The notes below the pieces were generated by a model. It did no database searches, was not told where the DNA came from, and saw nothing but the letters and a program-made list of their open reading frames with translations. The position numbers and the translations under genes were made by a program. Of a stretch of 64,000 bases of DNA, positions 18,283 through 26,988 are shown one piece after another. Source of the stretch: Thermodesulfomicrobium sp. WS (lineage in GTDB: Bacteria; Desulfobacterota; Desulfovibrionia; Desulfovibrionales; Desulfomicrobiaceae); the NCBI RefSeq assembly GCF_027925145.1, contig NZ_AP027130.1, positions 1,674,001 to 1,738,000 on the forward strand, written 5' to 3'. Position 1 is the stretch's first letter. Each line of letters opens with the position of its first letter.

Positions 18283-18648
18283 TTACGAACGACGAGGATG
18301 AAAGTGCGGGCAACGACCTGCACATGAGGGCAAGCGCAACACACACACCGAGTGCCGCAAAAAGCGGCAGACCACGCCATCTTCCCCTGTCTGGGACTGG
18401 AAGTCCAGACAATCCCACGGGGATGCCAGCACGCTCTCTCCCCACCGCGACCACGCCGCCAAGGCGCCAGATACTCCAGACTCCTGCGCCGCCAGGGCGC
18501 CATCATAGGTGCGCTCCAACGCCGCCAGCACCAAACAGATAACACCCTGGTCCCAGCCCGGATTTTCCGCCTCGGGCCGCCAACAATGGCCATGTGTCCA
18601 ATACTGACACCCCTGGCCGGACAAGCGAAGCACTGCAGCGGACATCAT
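18283..18648 (-). CDS. Cysteine-rich small protein of unknown function
   Basis: A 121-residue protein with two cysteine groups: CQYWTHGHC near the N-terminus and CVLRLPSCAGRCPHF near the C-terminus, with an intermediate single Cys in QGVICLVL. The spacing suggests a metal or iron-sulfur site. The start is one of two adjacent ATG codons (18648 or 18645) just after GAGGAGG. It is the first gene of the long minus-strand cluster and has a good promoter immediately upstream. I do not recognise the family. Confidence 0.65.
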   Translation of the reverse strand: MMSAAVLRLSGQGCQYWTHGHCWRPEAENPGWDQGVICLVLAALERTYDGALAAQESGVSGALAAWSRWGESVLASPWDCLDFQSQTGEDGVVCRFLRHSVCVLRLPSCAGRCPHFHPRRS

Positions 18649-18665
18649 CCTCCTCGCGAAAATCG

Positions 18666-18694
18666 ATTATACATAACTTCACGCAAAAAACCAA
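18666..18694 (-). promoter_or_regulatory. Sigma-70-like promoter of the minus-strand cluster 18.6-10.8 kb
   Basis: On the minus strand the -10 box is a perfect TATAAT (18671-18666) with an extended TG element two bases upstream. A partial -35 TTGGTT (18694-18689) lies 17 bases away. The predicted start of transcription is only about 11 bases before the first gene's ATG. Confidence 0.6.
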
Positions 18695-18880
18695 GTCACA
18701 GAGTTGGGAAGCGTTCGGGCGCCTCCGCTGTCCGAACTTGCACCCCATGATGTGTCCGGAGTCCTGCTCGCCAAAGAGGCTCCGACTTCCAGAGCAACTC
18801 CGACATGCCCGCGGGCATCCTCGTATTGACCACGCCTGCAGGGCGCACTAGGGAAAGGCATCCATCCCAAGGAGGTAGGC

Positions 18881-19078
18881 ATGTTCGGCATCGGCATCCC
18901 GGAGCTTCTCGTTATCTTGGTTATTGTGCTTGTTATCTTTGGCGCCAATCGGCTGCCGGAGATCGGAGCGGGCATGGGCAAGGCGATCAAAAATTTCAAA
19001 AAGGCCACGAGCGAGCCCGAAGAAATCGACGTCAGCCCCAAAAAGAACGACACCCCGTCGGAAACCAAGCAAGCCTAA
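18881..19078 (+). CDS. tatA: Twin-arginine translocase subunit TatA/TatE
   Basis: A 65-residue protein with one N-terminal membrane helix ([16 protein letters not shown]), the FG-hinge and an amphipathic helix ([19 protein letters not shown]), then an acidic tail. This is the TatA signature for the pore-forming subunit that exports folded proteins. The ribosome site AAGGAGG lies at 18870. No tatB or tatC is in the window. Confidence 0.95.
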   Translation: MFGIGIPELLVILVIVLVIFGANRLPEIGAGMGKAIKNFKKATSEPEEIDVSPKKNDTPSETKQA

Positions 19079-19083
19079 CGCAC

Positions 19084-19100
19084 CGCCCCGCTGCGGGGCG
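19084..19100 (+). terminator. Possible short terminator between tatA and miaA
   Basis: A 7-bp GC-only stem (19084-19090 with 19094-19100) and three-base loop lie just past the tatA stop, in the space between two convergent genes. There is no clean T run, so termination would be weak. Confidence 0.35.
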
Positions 19101-19107
19101 CGGCAGT

Positions 19108-20028
19108 TTACGCCTCTTCTTCCAGCGCTCGGCGCGCCCACTCCACCATGCGGGCATGGTCGGTGGGCGCAACCCAATGCACCTTCTCTTTGCGAAACCA
19201 CGTCATCTGCCGCTTGGCGTAGGCGCGTGTATTGGCCAGCCAAGTGGTTTGGGCTGTGGCCAAATCCATCTCTCTATGGATCACCGCCAAAAGTTCCGGG
19301 CAACCGATACCAGAAAACCCCGGCGCGCTGCGGTTGGGACAAATACGCCAGGCCTCGTGCATTTCTTCGAGCGCGCCCGCAGCAAGCATGGCCTGAATAC
19401 GCTGGGCGAGCCGCGGAGTCAGCTCCGGCAACGTCGCGGAAAGACCGAGAATGATTCCCCGCACCGCAGCCACCGGCACGGTGCGCGCATGCCAGCGCGA
19501 AAGGGGCTCGCCGGTGCCCTCGAAGACTTCCAGGGCGCGACAAATACGCTGGCTGTCACGCGGATGAATGCGGGCGGCGCTCACAGGGTCCACTTCCGCC
19601 AGGCGTCGATGCAGCATCTCCGGGCCATGGGTCTGGCAGCGGGAAAGCACCGCCGCACGCACTGCATCGGCAATGGGCGGCACCGGGGCGATCCCCTGCA
19701 AAAAGGCGCGTAGGTACAGGCCAGTACCGCCCACGAGAATCGGGGTCCGTCCCATGGCTCTCGCCGCATCCACGGCGTCTGCCAGCTGGCGGGCAAAACT
19801 TCCGGCCTGGACCGGCTTGTCCAACGGGAGATATCCGTAGAGCAGATGCGGGCACTGGGCCTGCTCCTCGGGCGAGGGCTGAGCGGTGACGATGGGGATG
19901 TGGGCGTAAACCTGGCGCGAATCCACATTGATCACCGCCCCATGCAGGGCATCGGCCAAGGCCAAGGCCGCAGCGGTCTTTCCGGTACCCGTTGCCCCCA
20001 CGACACAAAGCACTGGAAGACGCTTCAT
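19108..20028 (-). CDS. miaA: tRNA dimethylallyltransferase
   Basis: A 306-residue enzyme that prenylates A37 of tRNAs reading codons starting with U. The P-loop GATGTGKTAAAL is at residues 11-22, DSRQVY at about 36-41, and the family segments GGTGLYLRA and GYPEL-like GIGCPELL follow. It overlaps the coaD stop by four bases and is last of a four-gene minus-strand group. Confidence 0.95.
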   Translation of the reverse strand: MKRLPVLCVVGATGTGKTAAALALADALHGAVINVDSRQVYAHIPIVTAQPSPEEQAQCPHLLYGYLPLDKPVQAGSFARQLADAVDAARAMGRTPILVGGTGLYLRAFLQGIAPVPPIADAVRAAVLSRCQTHGPEMLHRRLAEVDPVSAARIHPRDSQRICRALEVFEGTGEPLSRWHARTVPVAAVRGIILGLSATLPELTPRLAQRIQAMLAAGALEEMHEAWRICPNRSAPGFSGIGCPELLAVIHREMDLATAQTTWLANTRAYAKRQMTWFRKEKVHWVAPTDHARMVEWARRALEEEA

Positions 20029-20513
20029 GCCGCGAAGAGCCGCTCCCGGATGCGTCCGGCCACCACTTCAGGCACCAATCCATCAATGCTGCCCCCAAGC
20101 CTGGCCACATCCTTGATGATGGTGGAGCTGATATACAACCACTTGTAGTCCGTCATCATAAAGACGGTATGGATATTTGGAGCAAGTTTTCGATTCATAA
20201 GCGCCATCTGAAATTCATACTCAAAATCGGAAACGGCGCGCAGACCACGAATGATTGTGTTGACTCCACGTGAATGCGCATATTCTACCAGTAATCCGGA
20301 AAATTCTTCCGCAATGACTCTGGTATTTTTTTGAAATACTTCCCGCACCATATCTACACGCTCTTCTAAAGAAAAAAGCGGATTTTTTCCCGAATGCATT
20401 GCAACCGCAACAATGACCTTATCGAAAATATCCAAACTCCGGCGTACGATACTCACATGACCATTGGTCAAAGGATCGAACGTTCCGGGATAAATAGCTA
20501 TTCGTTCTGCCAT
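20025..20513 (-). CDS. coaD: Phosphopantetheine adenylyltransferase
   Basis: A 162-residue enzyme of coenzyme A synthesis, transferring AMP from ATP to 4'-phosphopantetheine. The nucleotidyltransferase motif is YPGTFDPLTNGH (residues 8-19), and ISSTIIKD is the C-terminal signature. The start at ATG 20513 gives the usual family length. It overlaps the rsmD 3' end by 16 bases. Codon use is AT-richer than its neighbours. Confidence 0.95.
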   Translation of the reverse strand: MAERIAIYPGTFDPLTNGHVSIVRRSLDIFDKVIVAVAMHSGKNPLFSLEERVDMVREVFQKNTRVIAEEFSGLLVEYAHSRGVNTIIRGLRAVSDFEYEFQMALMNRKLAPNIHTVFMMTDYKWLYISSTIIKDVARLGGSIDGLVPEVVAGRIRERLFAA

Positions 20514-21040
20514 ACACGTATCCTCGTTTGTCCGTAGAGCGTATCTCGAACCAAATTCCACGGGGTGGATGCAATTTCCAACGCGGCCTCGGTTTCCGCC
20601 ACCACTATGGCGTCCGGAGCAAGCAGCGCAGGAAGCGCCGCAAGTACCGGCGCCAAAAGTCCGCGTCCATACGGCGGGTCCACAAAAACCACATGATAGG
20701 GCCCGGAGGGTTGCTGCACCCAGCGCAGGGCGTCCATGCGCACCACCGAGGCCTGCTCCGGCGTCAGTCCCAAGGAGCGGATATTGTCCTGCAGCACCCG
20801 CGCCGCAGCCGCCGCGCGTTCCACGAAGACCGCCCGGGATGCCCCGCGGCTTAGGGCCTCAAGCCCAAGGGCACCGCTACCGGCAAAGATATCGGCCACC
20901 TGGATCCCCTGCCACCGCACACCGAGCGATCCAAGGGCCGAAAAAAGCGCCTCCCGTACCCGCCCAGTGGCAGGCCGATACCCCGGACCGCGAGCAGTAC
21001 CCAGCACCCGTCCTCCAAACGTACCGGCAATGATCCGCAT
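20498..21040 (-). CDS. rsmD: 16S rRNA (guanine966-N2)-methyltransferase
   Basis: A 180-residue SAM-dependent methyltransferase. It opens MRIIAGTFGGR, has the SAM motif DIFAGSGALGLEALSRGA and the catalytic DPPYGRG. The family methylates G966 of 16S rRNA. It overlaps coaD, a pairing very common in bacteria. Confidence 0.93.
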   Translation of the reverse strand: MRIIAGTFGGRVLGTARGPGYRPATGRVREALFSALGSLGVRWQGIQVADIFAGSGALGLEALSRGASRAVFVERAAAAARVLQDNIRSLGLTPEQASVVRMDALRWVQQPSGPYHVVFVDPPYGRGLLAPVLAALPALLAPDAIVVAETEAALEIASTPWNLVRDTLYGQTRIRVWQNE

Positions 21041-22690
21041 CTATACATCCGCTTGCGAAGCCTGCGGCTGGGCTTCCACCATACGTAGTTCGGAGAGAAT
21101 TTCCAGGAGCTTGGAGTTGATATCCACAATAGTGCCGCGGATTTCCACCTGACTGGTATACCCGAGACGATCCAGGTGACGCACCCGATCCTGCACCTGA
21201 GCAAGTTTGCAGTGCGTCTCTTCCAGCAAGAAATCCCAATCGATGCGCGGGGCAAGATCGTGATGGGAAGTCAGTTGGAAAACGCCGCCCGGCTCCAAAG
21301 TGCACTCATCCAGGTAGTCGGGGATATGCACCGTGTATCCCAAGCGCTCCTTAATGAGGCGGGCGAACTCCTGCTGCGCCGCATACTCACCATGAATTAA
21401 ATACACCTGCATGGATGGCGAGCGGAAATGTCCGAGCCACTCCAAGAGTTGGCTCTGGCCCGCATGCGCAGAAAACCCGCCGATGGTGAACACCTTGGCC
21501 CGGACCGCCAATTGTTCGCCCAAGATGCGGATGGACGGGGCCCCGTCCACAATGCGCCGCCCTGGAGTCCCTTGGGCTTGAAATCCCACGAAAACCACCG
21601 ACGCGCCTTCCCGCCAGATATTGTGGCGCAGATGGTGCTTGATACGCCCGGCATTGGCCATACCACTGCCCGCAATAACGATGGCAGGCCCCTGACGGGT
21701 ATTGATCTCCCGTGACTCTTCCACGGTTTGGGCGAGTTGCAGCCCCGGGACCGAGAGGGGATCTTCCCCGGCATCGAGTACGGCGCGGGCGTCGTCATCG
21801 TAAAAGCGCGCATGTTTCCGGAAGATCTCCGTGGCCTTGATAGCGAGGGGACTATCCAAAAATACCGGCATGTCCGCTGGCAGTTTCCCTTCCTTGGCAA
21901 GCAGGTGCAGCGAGAAAAGAATTTCTTGGGTGCGTTCCACGGCAAAACTCGGGATCAAGACCTTTTGGCCGTGGCGATAGCTGTACGCGATGGCCTCCGC
22001 CAATTCCTGGCGGCTGGAATCCTCGTTTTTGTGATCACGATTGCCGTAAGTGGATTCCAAAAAAAGGAAATCCGCTTGATCGATGGTCCAAGGATCCGGG
22101 ACCAACAGCTGATGGGGTCGGCCCAAGTCTCCGGAAAATACGCATTTGCTCTCGCGCCCCTCATCCTGCACCCAAATTTCCACAAAGGCGGAGCCCAGGA
22201 TATGCCCGGCATTGCGAAACATCACCCGCACGCCGGGCTTGGGAGAAAATTCGCGGTCATACTCCACCACCTGGAGCTTTTGCACCGCAGCCACGGCATC
22301 CTCGACGGTGTAGAGCGGCTCCTCAGGCAGCCCTCCGGCGCGCTGTTTTTTGGAGCTGCGCCAACGGGCTTCCATCTCCTGGATATACGCGCTGTCTTCC
22401 AAAAGGATTTCCACCAAGTCCCGGCTGGGCGCGGTGGTGTACACAGGGCCGGCAAAGCCCTGCTTCACCAAGCGCGGCAAAAGCCCGCAGTGGTCCACAT
22501 GGGCATGGGTGAGGAGGATGAAATCGAGTTCTCTTGGGCGGTACCTCCCGGCCTCGTCCCAATTGCGCAGCTCCATGGCCCGGTTTCCTTGATGCATACC
22601 GCAATCCACGGCAAAACGCGTTGCGCCCGTTTCCAACACATAGCACGAACCTGTCACTGTCCGCGCCGCCCCCAAAAATGTTACTTTCAT
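21041..22690 (-). CDS. Metallo-beta-lactamase/beta-CASP hydrolase with RNA-specificity domain
   Basis: A 549-residue protein. The zinc motif THAHVDHCGLLPRL lies at about residues 62-75, with GHILGSAFVEI and FSGDLG further on; beta-CASP and Zn-dependent specificity motifs include SGSGMANAGRIKHH and the C-terminal IHGEYAAQ. Relatives are RNA-processing nucleases of the CPSF/YsgA type. The start at ATG 22690 is preceded by GAGGAG. About 85 residues follow the RMMBL domain (helical, from about 465), which is longer than usual. It is immediately upstream of rsmD. Confidence 0.88.
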   Translation of the reverse strand: MKVTFLGAARTVTGSCYVLETGATRFAVDCGMHQGNRAMELRNWDEAGRYRPRELDFILLTHAHVDHCGLLPRLVKQGFAGPVYTTAPSRDLVEILLEDSAYIQEMEARWRSSKKQRAGGLPEEPLYTVEDAVAAVQKLQVVEYDREFSPKPGVRVMFRNAGHILGSAFVEIWVQDEGRESKCVFSGDLGRPHQLLVPDPWTIDQADFLFLESTYGNRDHKNEDSSRQELAEAIAYSYRHGQKVLIPSFAVERTQEILFSLHLLAKEGKLPADMPVFLDSPLAIKATEIFRKHARFYDDDARAVLDAGEDPLSVPGLQLAQTVEESREINTRQGPAIVIAGSGMANAGRIKHHLRHNIWREGASVVFVGFQAQGTPGRRIVDGAPSIRILGEQLAVRAKVFTIGGFSAHAGQSQLLEWLGHFRSPSMQVYLIHGEYAAQQEFARLIKERLGYTVHIPDYLDECTLEPGGVFQLTSHHDLAPRIDWDFLLEETHCKLAQVQDRVRHLDRLGYTSQVEIRGTIVDINSKLLEILSELRMVEAQPQASQADV

Positions 22691-22725
22691 CCAGCGCTCC
22701 TCAAGCCATGAGTCCAACATCGCCC

Positions 22726-22754
22726 TTGAGCTTCCTGCCCAAGGCACCTACACT
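22726..22754 (+). promoter_or_regulatory. Candidate promoter for the HDOD gene
   Basis: TTGAGC (22726-22731) and TACACT (22749-22754) are separated by 17 bases, each with four of six matches. They sit in the 100-base divergent gap between the beta-CASP and HDOD genes. Confidence 0.4.
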
Positions 22755-22790
22755 GCACCATGTGGACATCGTTCCCGCCAAGGATATCCC

Positions 22791-23636
22791 ATGCTTCGTC
22801 TCGATACCTTAAGCGACCACGACCTTCCGCCCATCAAGCCAGCGGTCCTTCGCTTATGGCAACTTCTCGGATCCCGCAACGCCACCTTGGAGGAGATCGC
22901 CGAGGCCATGAGCGCCGAGCCGGTACTCTGCGCCCGCATCATGGCCATCGCCAACTCGCCCCTGTACCGAGGCGTGGAAAAAATCACCTCTCCCCATAAG
23001 GCATTGGTGCGCCTCGGGCTGCGGGAAGTGCGCAGCATCGTCTACTACCTCACCCTTACTCAATCTCTCGCTGAGGCAGGGCTCCCCAAGGGTTTCCCAC
23101 TGCGCAAACTCTGGGGCCATAGCCTCGCCACCGCGTACCTGTGCCAGCAAATTCCTGCCTACTTTCCGGCGCTTCTTTCCCTTACCGAAGAAGAACAAGA
23201 AAGTGCCTACATCATAGGTCTCCTCCACGATATCGGCTATCTCATCATGGCCAAATTGGCGCCCGAGGCCTTTGCGGAACTCATGACCATCTGGATCACG
23301 GCCGAAGAGCCGCCGCTGGATGCCGAAGAGCGCCTCTTCGGCATGACGCACCCGGTGGTGAGCGCCAAGGCCCTCAAGTTATGGGGATTCTCCAAGGAAA
23401 TTCAGCTTGCGGTCTACGGCCATCACCGCCTGGTGCGCGACGACGCCCCGGCGGCGATCTTTCTCCTCAAGCTTGCCGACTGTCTGGCCACGGAAAGCGG
23501 ATATGTCTTCAATCCCGCCATCAGCCCCATCCAAAAACGGGCCCTTATCCCCGAGCGACTCTTCTCCGTGGACTTCACGCCCACCATCCAGGACGTCAGT
23601 ATCAAAACCGACGCGCTCCTGGGCCAAATGCACTAG
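22791..23636 (+). CDS. HDOD-domain signalling protein
   Basis: A 281-residue protein composed of one HDOD domain (about residues 10-210). The HD-type metal residues are partly kept: GLLHDIGYL is present, and YGHH follows later. HDOD proteins take part in signalling, often with cyclic nucleotides or two-component systems, but the biochemical activity is not known. It stands alone between divergent and convergent neighbours and faces the pilQ terminator. Confidence 0.88.
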   Translation: MLRLDTLSDHDLPPIKPAVLRLWQLLGSRNATLEEIAEAMSAEPVLCARIMAIANSPLYRGVEKITSPHKALVRLGLREVRSIVYYLTLTQSLAEAGLPKGFPLRKLWGHSLATAYLCQQIPAYFPALLSLTEEEQESAYIIGLLHDIGYLIMAKLAPEAFAELMTIWITAEEPPLDAEERLFGMTHPVVSAKALKLWGFSKEIQLAVYGHHRLVRDDAPAAIFLLKLADCLATESGYVFNPAISPIQKRALIPERLFSVDFTPTIQDVSIKTDALLGQMH

Positions 23637-23671
23637 AGCCGCCAATCTCTCTTCCCGATCTTGCCTCCAAC

Positions 23672-23700
23672 AAAAAAGGCCCTTCCGTGCAGGAAGAGCC
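23672..23700 (-). terminator. Rho-independent terminator of pilMNOPQ
   Basis: On the minus strand a 9-bp stem with one G-U pair (23700-23692 with 23686-23678, five-base loop) is followed by six T. It lies 26 bases past the pilQ stop. Confidence 0.8.
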
Positions 23701-23725
23701 CTGGGGGCATCGCGACGCCCTCGCC

Positions 23726-25831
23726 TTACAGGATGCGTGGATGCAGGAAGATCAAAAGCTCCTGTTTGGAAGAGGCGGTCTCGTCCTGGCGGAAGAGGCG
23801 GCCGAGCAGAGGCACGTCCCCCAGCCCGGGAATTTTCTCCGTTGCCGAACGGTCCGAAGCCTTCAGCACCCCGCCGATGACGATGGTTTCCCGGTCTCCG
23901 ACGATCATCTTGGTGCGGGCAGACTTGGTTTCGATATCCCGTCCCGTGGCTGTCGGACTGTCGTCGCTGATCTCCACATCCAAGATCAGCTTGTTATCAG
24001 GAGTAATCTGGGGCTGCACCGAAATCTTGAGCACCGCATCCGTATACTCCGTGGTGGTGCCGCCGCTTTGCGACTCACCACTCGTGGCGAGCTTGATACC
24101 CTGCTTGATCTCGGCGCGATTGTTGTTGAGGGTCACGATCCGCGGGGAAGAAACCGTTTTCACCAAGTTCTTGGTCTCGCCAAGACGGAGAGAGACGTCC
24201 AAGGACCACAAATCCTTGCCCAGGATCTTGCCGATATTGCCCGCCAAGCCGAGGCCTGTGGTACCAAAGGGCGCATTGAATCCCGACGCCGACGAATCCC
24301 ATTGATATTGCTCATCGTCTCGTTTGGATTCATCCTGCATGGTCGCGCCCCACTTGATGCCAATATCCCGCTGAAAATCATCGGTGGCATACACGAGACG
24401 CGCCTCGATGAGCACCTGCCGCTCAGGGCGATCGAGCTTGGCGATATAACTCTGCACCCGTTGCAATACAGGCTCGATGTCCGTCACGATCAGCGTATTG
24501 GTACGGCTGTCGGCAGAGACCTTGCCTCGGGGAGAAAGCAGTTCCCGCACCTTCTGCTCGAACTCCGCCGCAGTGCTGTAGTTGACCTGGATAAACTCCG
24601 CGCGGGTGGGGAGGACGTTTTCCAGGCTTTCTTTGGCCTTGGCCTCAGCCTCACGAGCGCGCTGCAATTCCTCGTTTTCCCGCCGCAATTGTTCCATGGT
24701 CGCAACGCGCAGTAAATTGCCTTGCTGCACCATGCCCAAGTTCTTTTGCAGCAATATCAGATCCAATGCCTGATCCCAAGGGATATCCACCAGTTTCAGA
24801 GACACCGTTCCGGAGACCCCTTCATCGAGGATGAGATTGTATCCTGCGATTTCACTGAGCAGCCGCAATACATGCTCTACCTTGGCCTCCTGAAGATCCA
24901 AGGTAACAGGCGCGCCATGGTATTCTTTTTTCATGCCCGGAAAGATGGTGCCGGGGTCTTGAGAGGCTGGCGCGGCCTGGGCGGCGGACGAAACTTTTTT
25001 CTGGGCCATATTTGCCGGAGAAGACACACCACGCTCCACGGCCAACCGTAACCGGGTCACTCCCCCTTCCCGGGCGACGGTAAAGGCGGGCCGGGTGATC
25101 CCGGTAAACACTAGCTGTGCGTCACTACCTACGTTGAGGGCCTGAACCCGCTCGATGGGCTGGCTGCCTTCCACACGATACACCTTGGCGACCGTAGGCG
25201 AAAACTTCGCTCCAGGCAGGACGACGGTAAAGACATCCCCCTTGGGTCCAGGCAGCACCCGCAAAGGTTCCGAAGACGAAAGGAGTACAGAGAAATCACG
25301 CTCCGAGGCGGCAAACTCGACTGCATCCACCACCGCTGGCGTGGCAGATGCCGATGACGGAGTCATCTCGCGGCCAGCCTCTGCCGGGGCGAGCAAAAGA
25401 CGCGCCCGAGCACCTTCACGAGAGAGGAGATAGCGCACGGGGGCCGAGAGTTCCACCGCCACAGAAGCGACCTTGCCTTCCCGCGCCTCGAGGTCCACCC
25501 GTTGGACTACCCCGGCAGGCGTGGCAGGAATGAATTCCGGGACCGCCGGGGTAAAACGCACCACAAAGCGCCGGGCCATGTCATAATCGACGAATACTTC
25601 CGAAGGCGCCGCGGCAGGGAACTCGAGCAGCGTACCTTCCGCCACCGGCTGCAGCGTCATGGCTTCCAACAGAGGGCGGGACGCAACGTCCGAACTGGCT
25701 TGGCTTACAGATGCCGCACGCTCTGCAGCATGCACCTCCCCTTCCGGCGTAGGCCCAACAGGGCGAACGGTTGTGCACCCGCAAACCCAAAAAAACGCCA
25801 CCATCACAGCCCATGTGTATATCTTCTGCAT
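23726..25831 (-). CDS. pilQ: Type IV pilus secretin PilQ
   Basis: A 701-residue outer-membrane secretin. The N-terminus has a lipoprotein-like signal (FFWVCGC), followed by AMIN-like repeats (about 55-290), an STN/N0 domain (VTLDLQEAKVEHVLRLLSEI), an N1 domain and the secretin core with VPLLGRLF near the C-terminus. It forms the pore through which the pilus exits. It is last in pilM-N-O-P-Q and 12 bases after pilP. Confidence 0.93.
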   Translation of the reverse strand: MQKIYTWAVMVAFFWVCGCTTVRPVGPTPEGEVHAAERAASVSQASSDVASRPLLEAMTLQPVAEGTLLEFPAAAPSEVFVDYDMARRFVVRFTPAVPEFIPATPAGVVQRVDLEAREGKVASVAVELSAPVRYLLSREGARARLLLAPAEAGREMTPSSASATPAVVDAVEFAASERDFSVLLSSSEPLRVLPGPKGDVFTVVLPGAKFSPTVAKVYRVEGSQPIERVQALNVGSDAQLVFTGITRPAFTVAREGGVTRLRLAVERGVSSPANMAQKKVSSAAQAAPASQDPGTIFPGMKKEYHGAPVTLDLQEAKVEHVLRLLSEIAGYNLILDEGVSGTVSLKLVDIPWDQALDLILLQKNLGMVQQGNLLRVATMEQLRRENEELQRAREAEAKAKESLENVLPTRAEFIQVNYSTAAEFEQKVRELLSPRGKVSADSRTNTLIVTDIEPVLQRVQSYIAKLDRPERQVLIEARLVYATDDFQRDIGIKWGATMQDESKRDDEQYQWDSSASGFNAPFGTTGLGLAGNIGKILGKDLWSLDVSLRLGETKNLVKTVSSPRIVTLNNNRAEIKQGIKLATSGESQSGGTTTEYTDAVLKISVQPQITPDNKLILDVEISDDSPTATGRDIETKSARTKMIVGDRETIVIGGVLKASDRSATEKIPGLGDVPLLGRLFRQDETASSKQELLIFLHPRIL

Positions 25832-25843
25832 ACCCCACCACCT

Positions 25844-26368
25844 CTATTCGCTTGGACGCAGCGAGAGCGTCACCGTTTGCGTCTGCTCTTCGCCAAGAAT
25901 ATCATAGGTCTTTTCTTCCACAATAAGGGATCCGTCACGAATCTCTTTGATAATGCCCCCATAGAGGCCGATCCCCATTCCCGGGCGGACGATAAAGCTC
26001 TTGCCATCGGGCATCTGGACCACGCCCACAGCAGCGCTATCTTTCGGCGTCATCACCCCCACAAGCTTGAGGGTACGCAGATCCACGGTCTCCAGCGGTG
26101 TTGCGGGTTCCCGCTTCTCCTGCTGTTTTTGTATGACGCTGCGCGTCTGCTCCACGGCGCGAAGCTGGATAAACGACATAAACGGATCCGTGCGGCCCGC
26201 AGGATCATATGGAGCAAAGCGCGGACGAATCCATTCCGGCAGAGGGACTTGGGTGGCATTTTCCGTGGCATTCCCGGCGTCCTGCCCCCCTGGGGTCTCC
26301 GGAAGCGGATCTGCAGCCCATACCAAGCCCGGAAGAACAAGCAGAGCGACAACAAGGTGACGCGTCAT
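25844..26368 (-). CDS. pilP: Type IV pilus assembly protein PilP
   Basis: A 174-residue periplasmic protein with an N-terminal signal (LVVALLVLPGLVWAA) and the PilP domain (RTDPFMSF; LKLVGVMTPKDSAAVGVVQMPDG). PilP links the inner-membrane PilNO complex to PilQ. Typical PilP proteins are lipoproteins; this one has no clear lipobox Cys. It overlaps the pilO stop by four bases. Confidence 0.9.
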   Translation of the reverse strand: MTRHLVVALLVLPGLVWAADPLPETPGGQDAGNATENATQVPLPEWIRPRFAPYDPAGRTDPFMSFIQLRAVEQTRSVIQKQQEKREPATPLETVDLRTLKLVGVMTPKDSAAVGVVQMPDGKSFIVRPGMGIGLYGGIIKEIRDGSLIVEEKTYDILGEEQTQTVTLSLRPSE

Positions 26369-26988
26369 TTCTTCTTTTCCTGTTGCTTTTTGCGCGCTTC
26401 CATTTCTGCATCCGTGAGCGCCCGATACACCACCAGGCTGACATTGGCGTTGAGGCGCTTTTCCGTCGGGGAAAAATCCGCCACTGGAGCGAACTGCACA
26501 CTTTGAATAGCCACCAGACGATCCAAACGCGCCAGTTTATCGAAATAGCTCATCAGGCGATGAAATGGACCGGAAACCTGAATGGAAACTGACCGTGTGG
26601 CGTAAAAATCTGCTTGGGTCTCGCCTCCTGGCTGAAACAGTAAAAACTCGATCCCTTCATCCCGACCCAGCTTCTCGAAAGACGCCAAGAGCCGTTCCAA
26701 CGCCTGGGCGTCTTCAGGGAGCAAGGTTTTAGCATACAGAAATTCCATCTGCCGGCGTTTGATGTCCCGCTCCAAATCCGGAAGCTGAGCAGCTTGGAGT
26801 CGGTATTTGGCGATCTCCCCGTCCAAAGTCTCCACTTGGCGTTGCAATTGGGCAATTTCCGCCGTTTGGGGATCAATGACGAAATACCACCATCCAGCCC
26901 CCAAGAGCAGCAAGCCCCCCATCCACACCAAAGCTTTCTTCCACCAGGCGAGCCCCTGCCACGCTGCATACAATGCCGCTTTATCCAT
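26365..26988 (-). CDS. pilO: Type IV pilus assembly protein PilO
   Basis: A 207-residue protein with one N-terminal membrane helix (about residues 18-38), then a coiled coil (EIAQLQRQVETLDGEIAKYR) and a ferredoxin-like PilO domain ending in a Lys-rich tail. The start is ATG 26988, overlapping the pilN end by eight bases; ATG 26997 is a near alternative. It partners PilN in the inner membrane. Confidence 0.9.
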   Translation of the reverse strand: MDKAALYAAWQGLAWWKKALVWMGGLLLLGAGWWYFVIDPQTAEIAQLQRQVETLDGEIAKYRLQAAQLPDLERDIKRRQMEFLYAKTLLPEDAQALERLLASFEKLGRDEGIEFLLFQPGGETQADFYATRSVSIQVSGPFHRLMSYFDKLARLDRLVAIQSVQFAPVADFSPTEKRLNANVSLVVYRALTDAEMEARKKQQEKKK

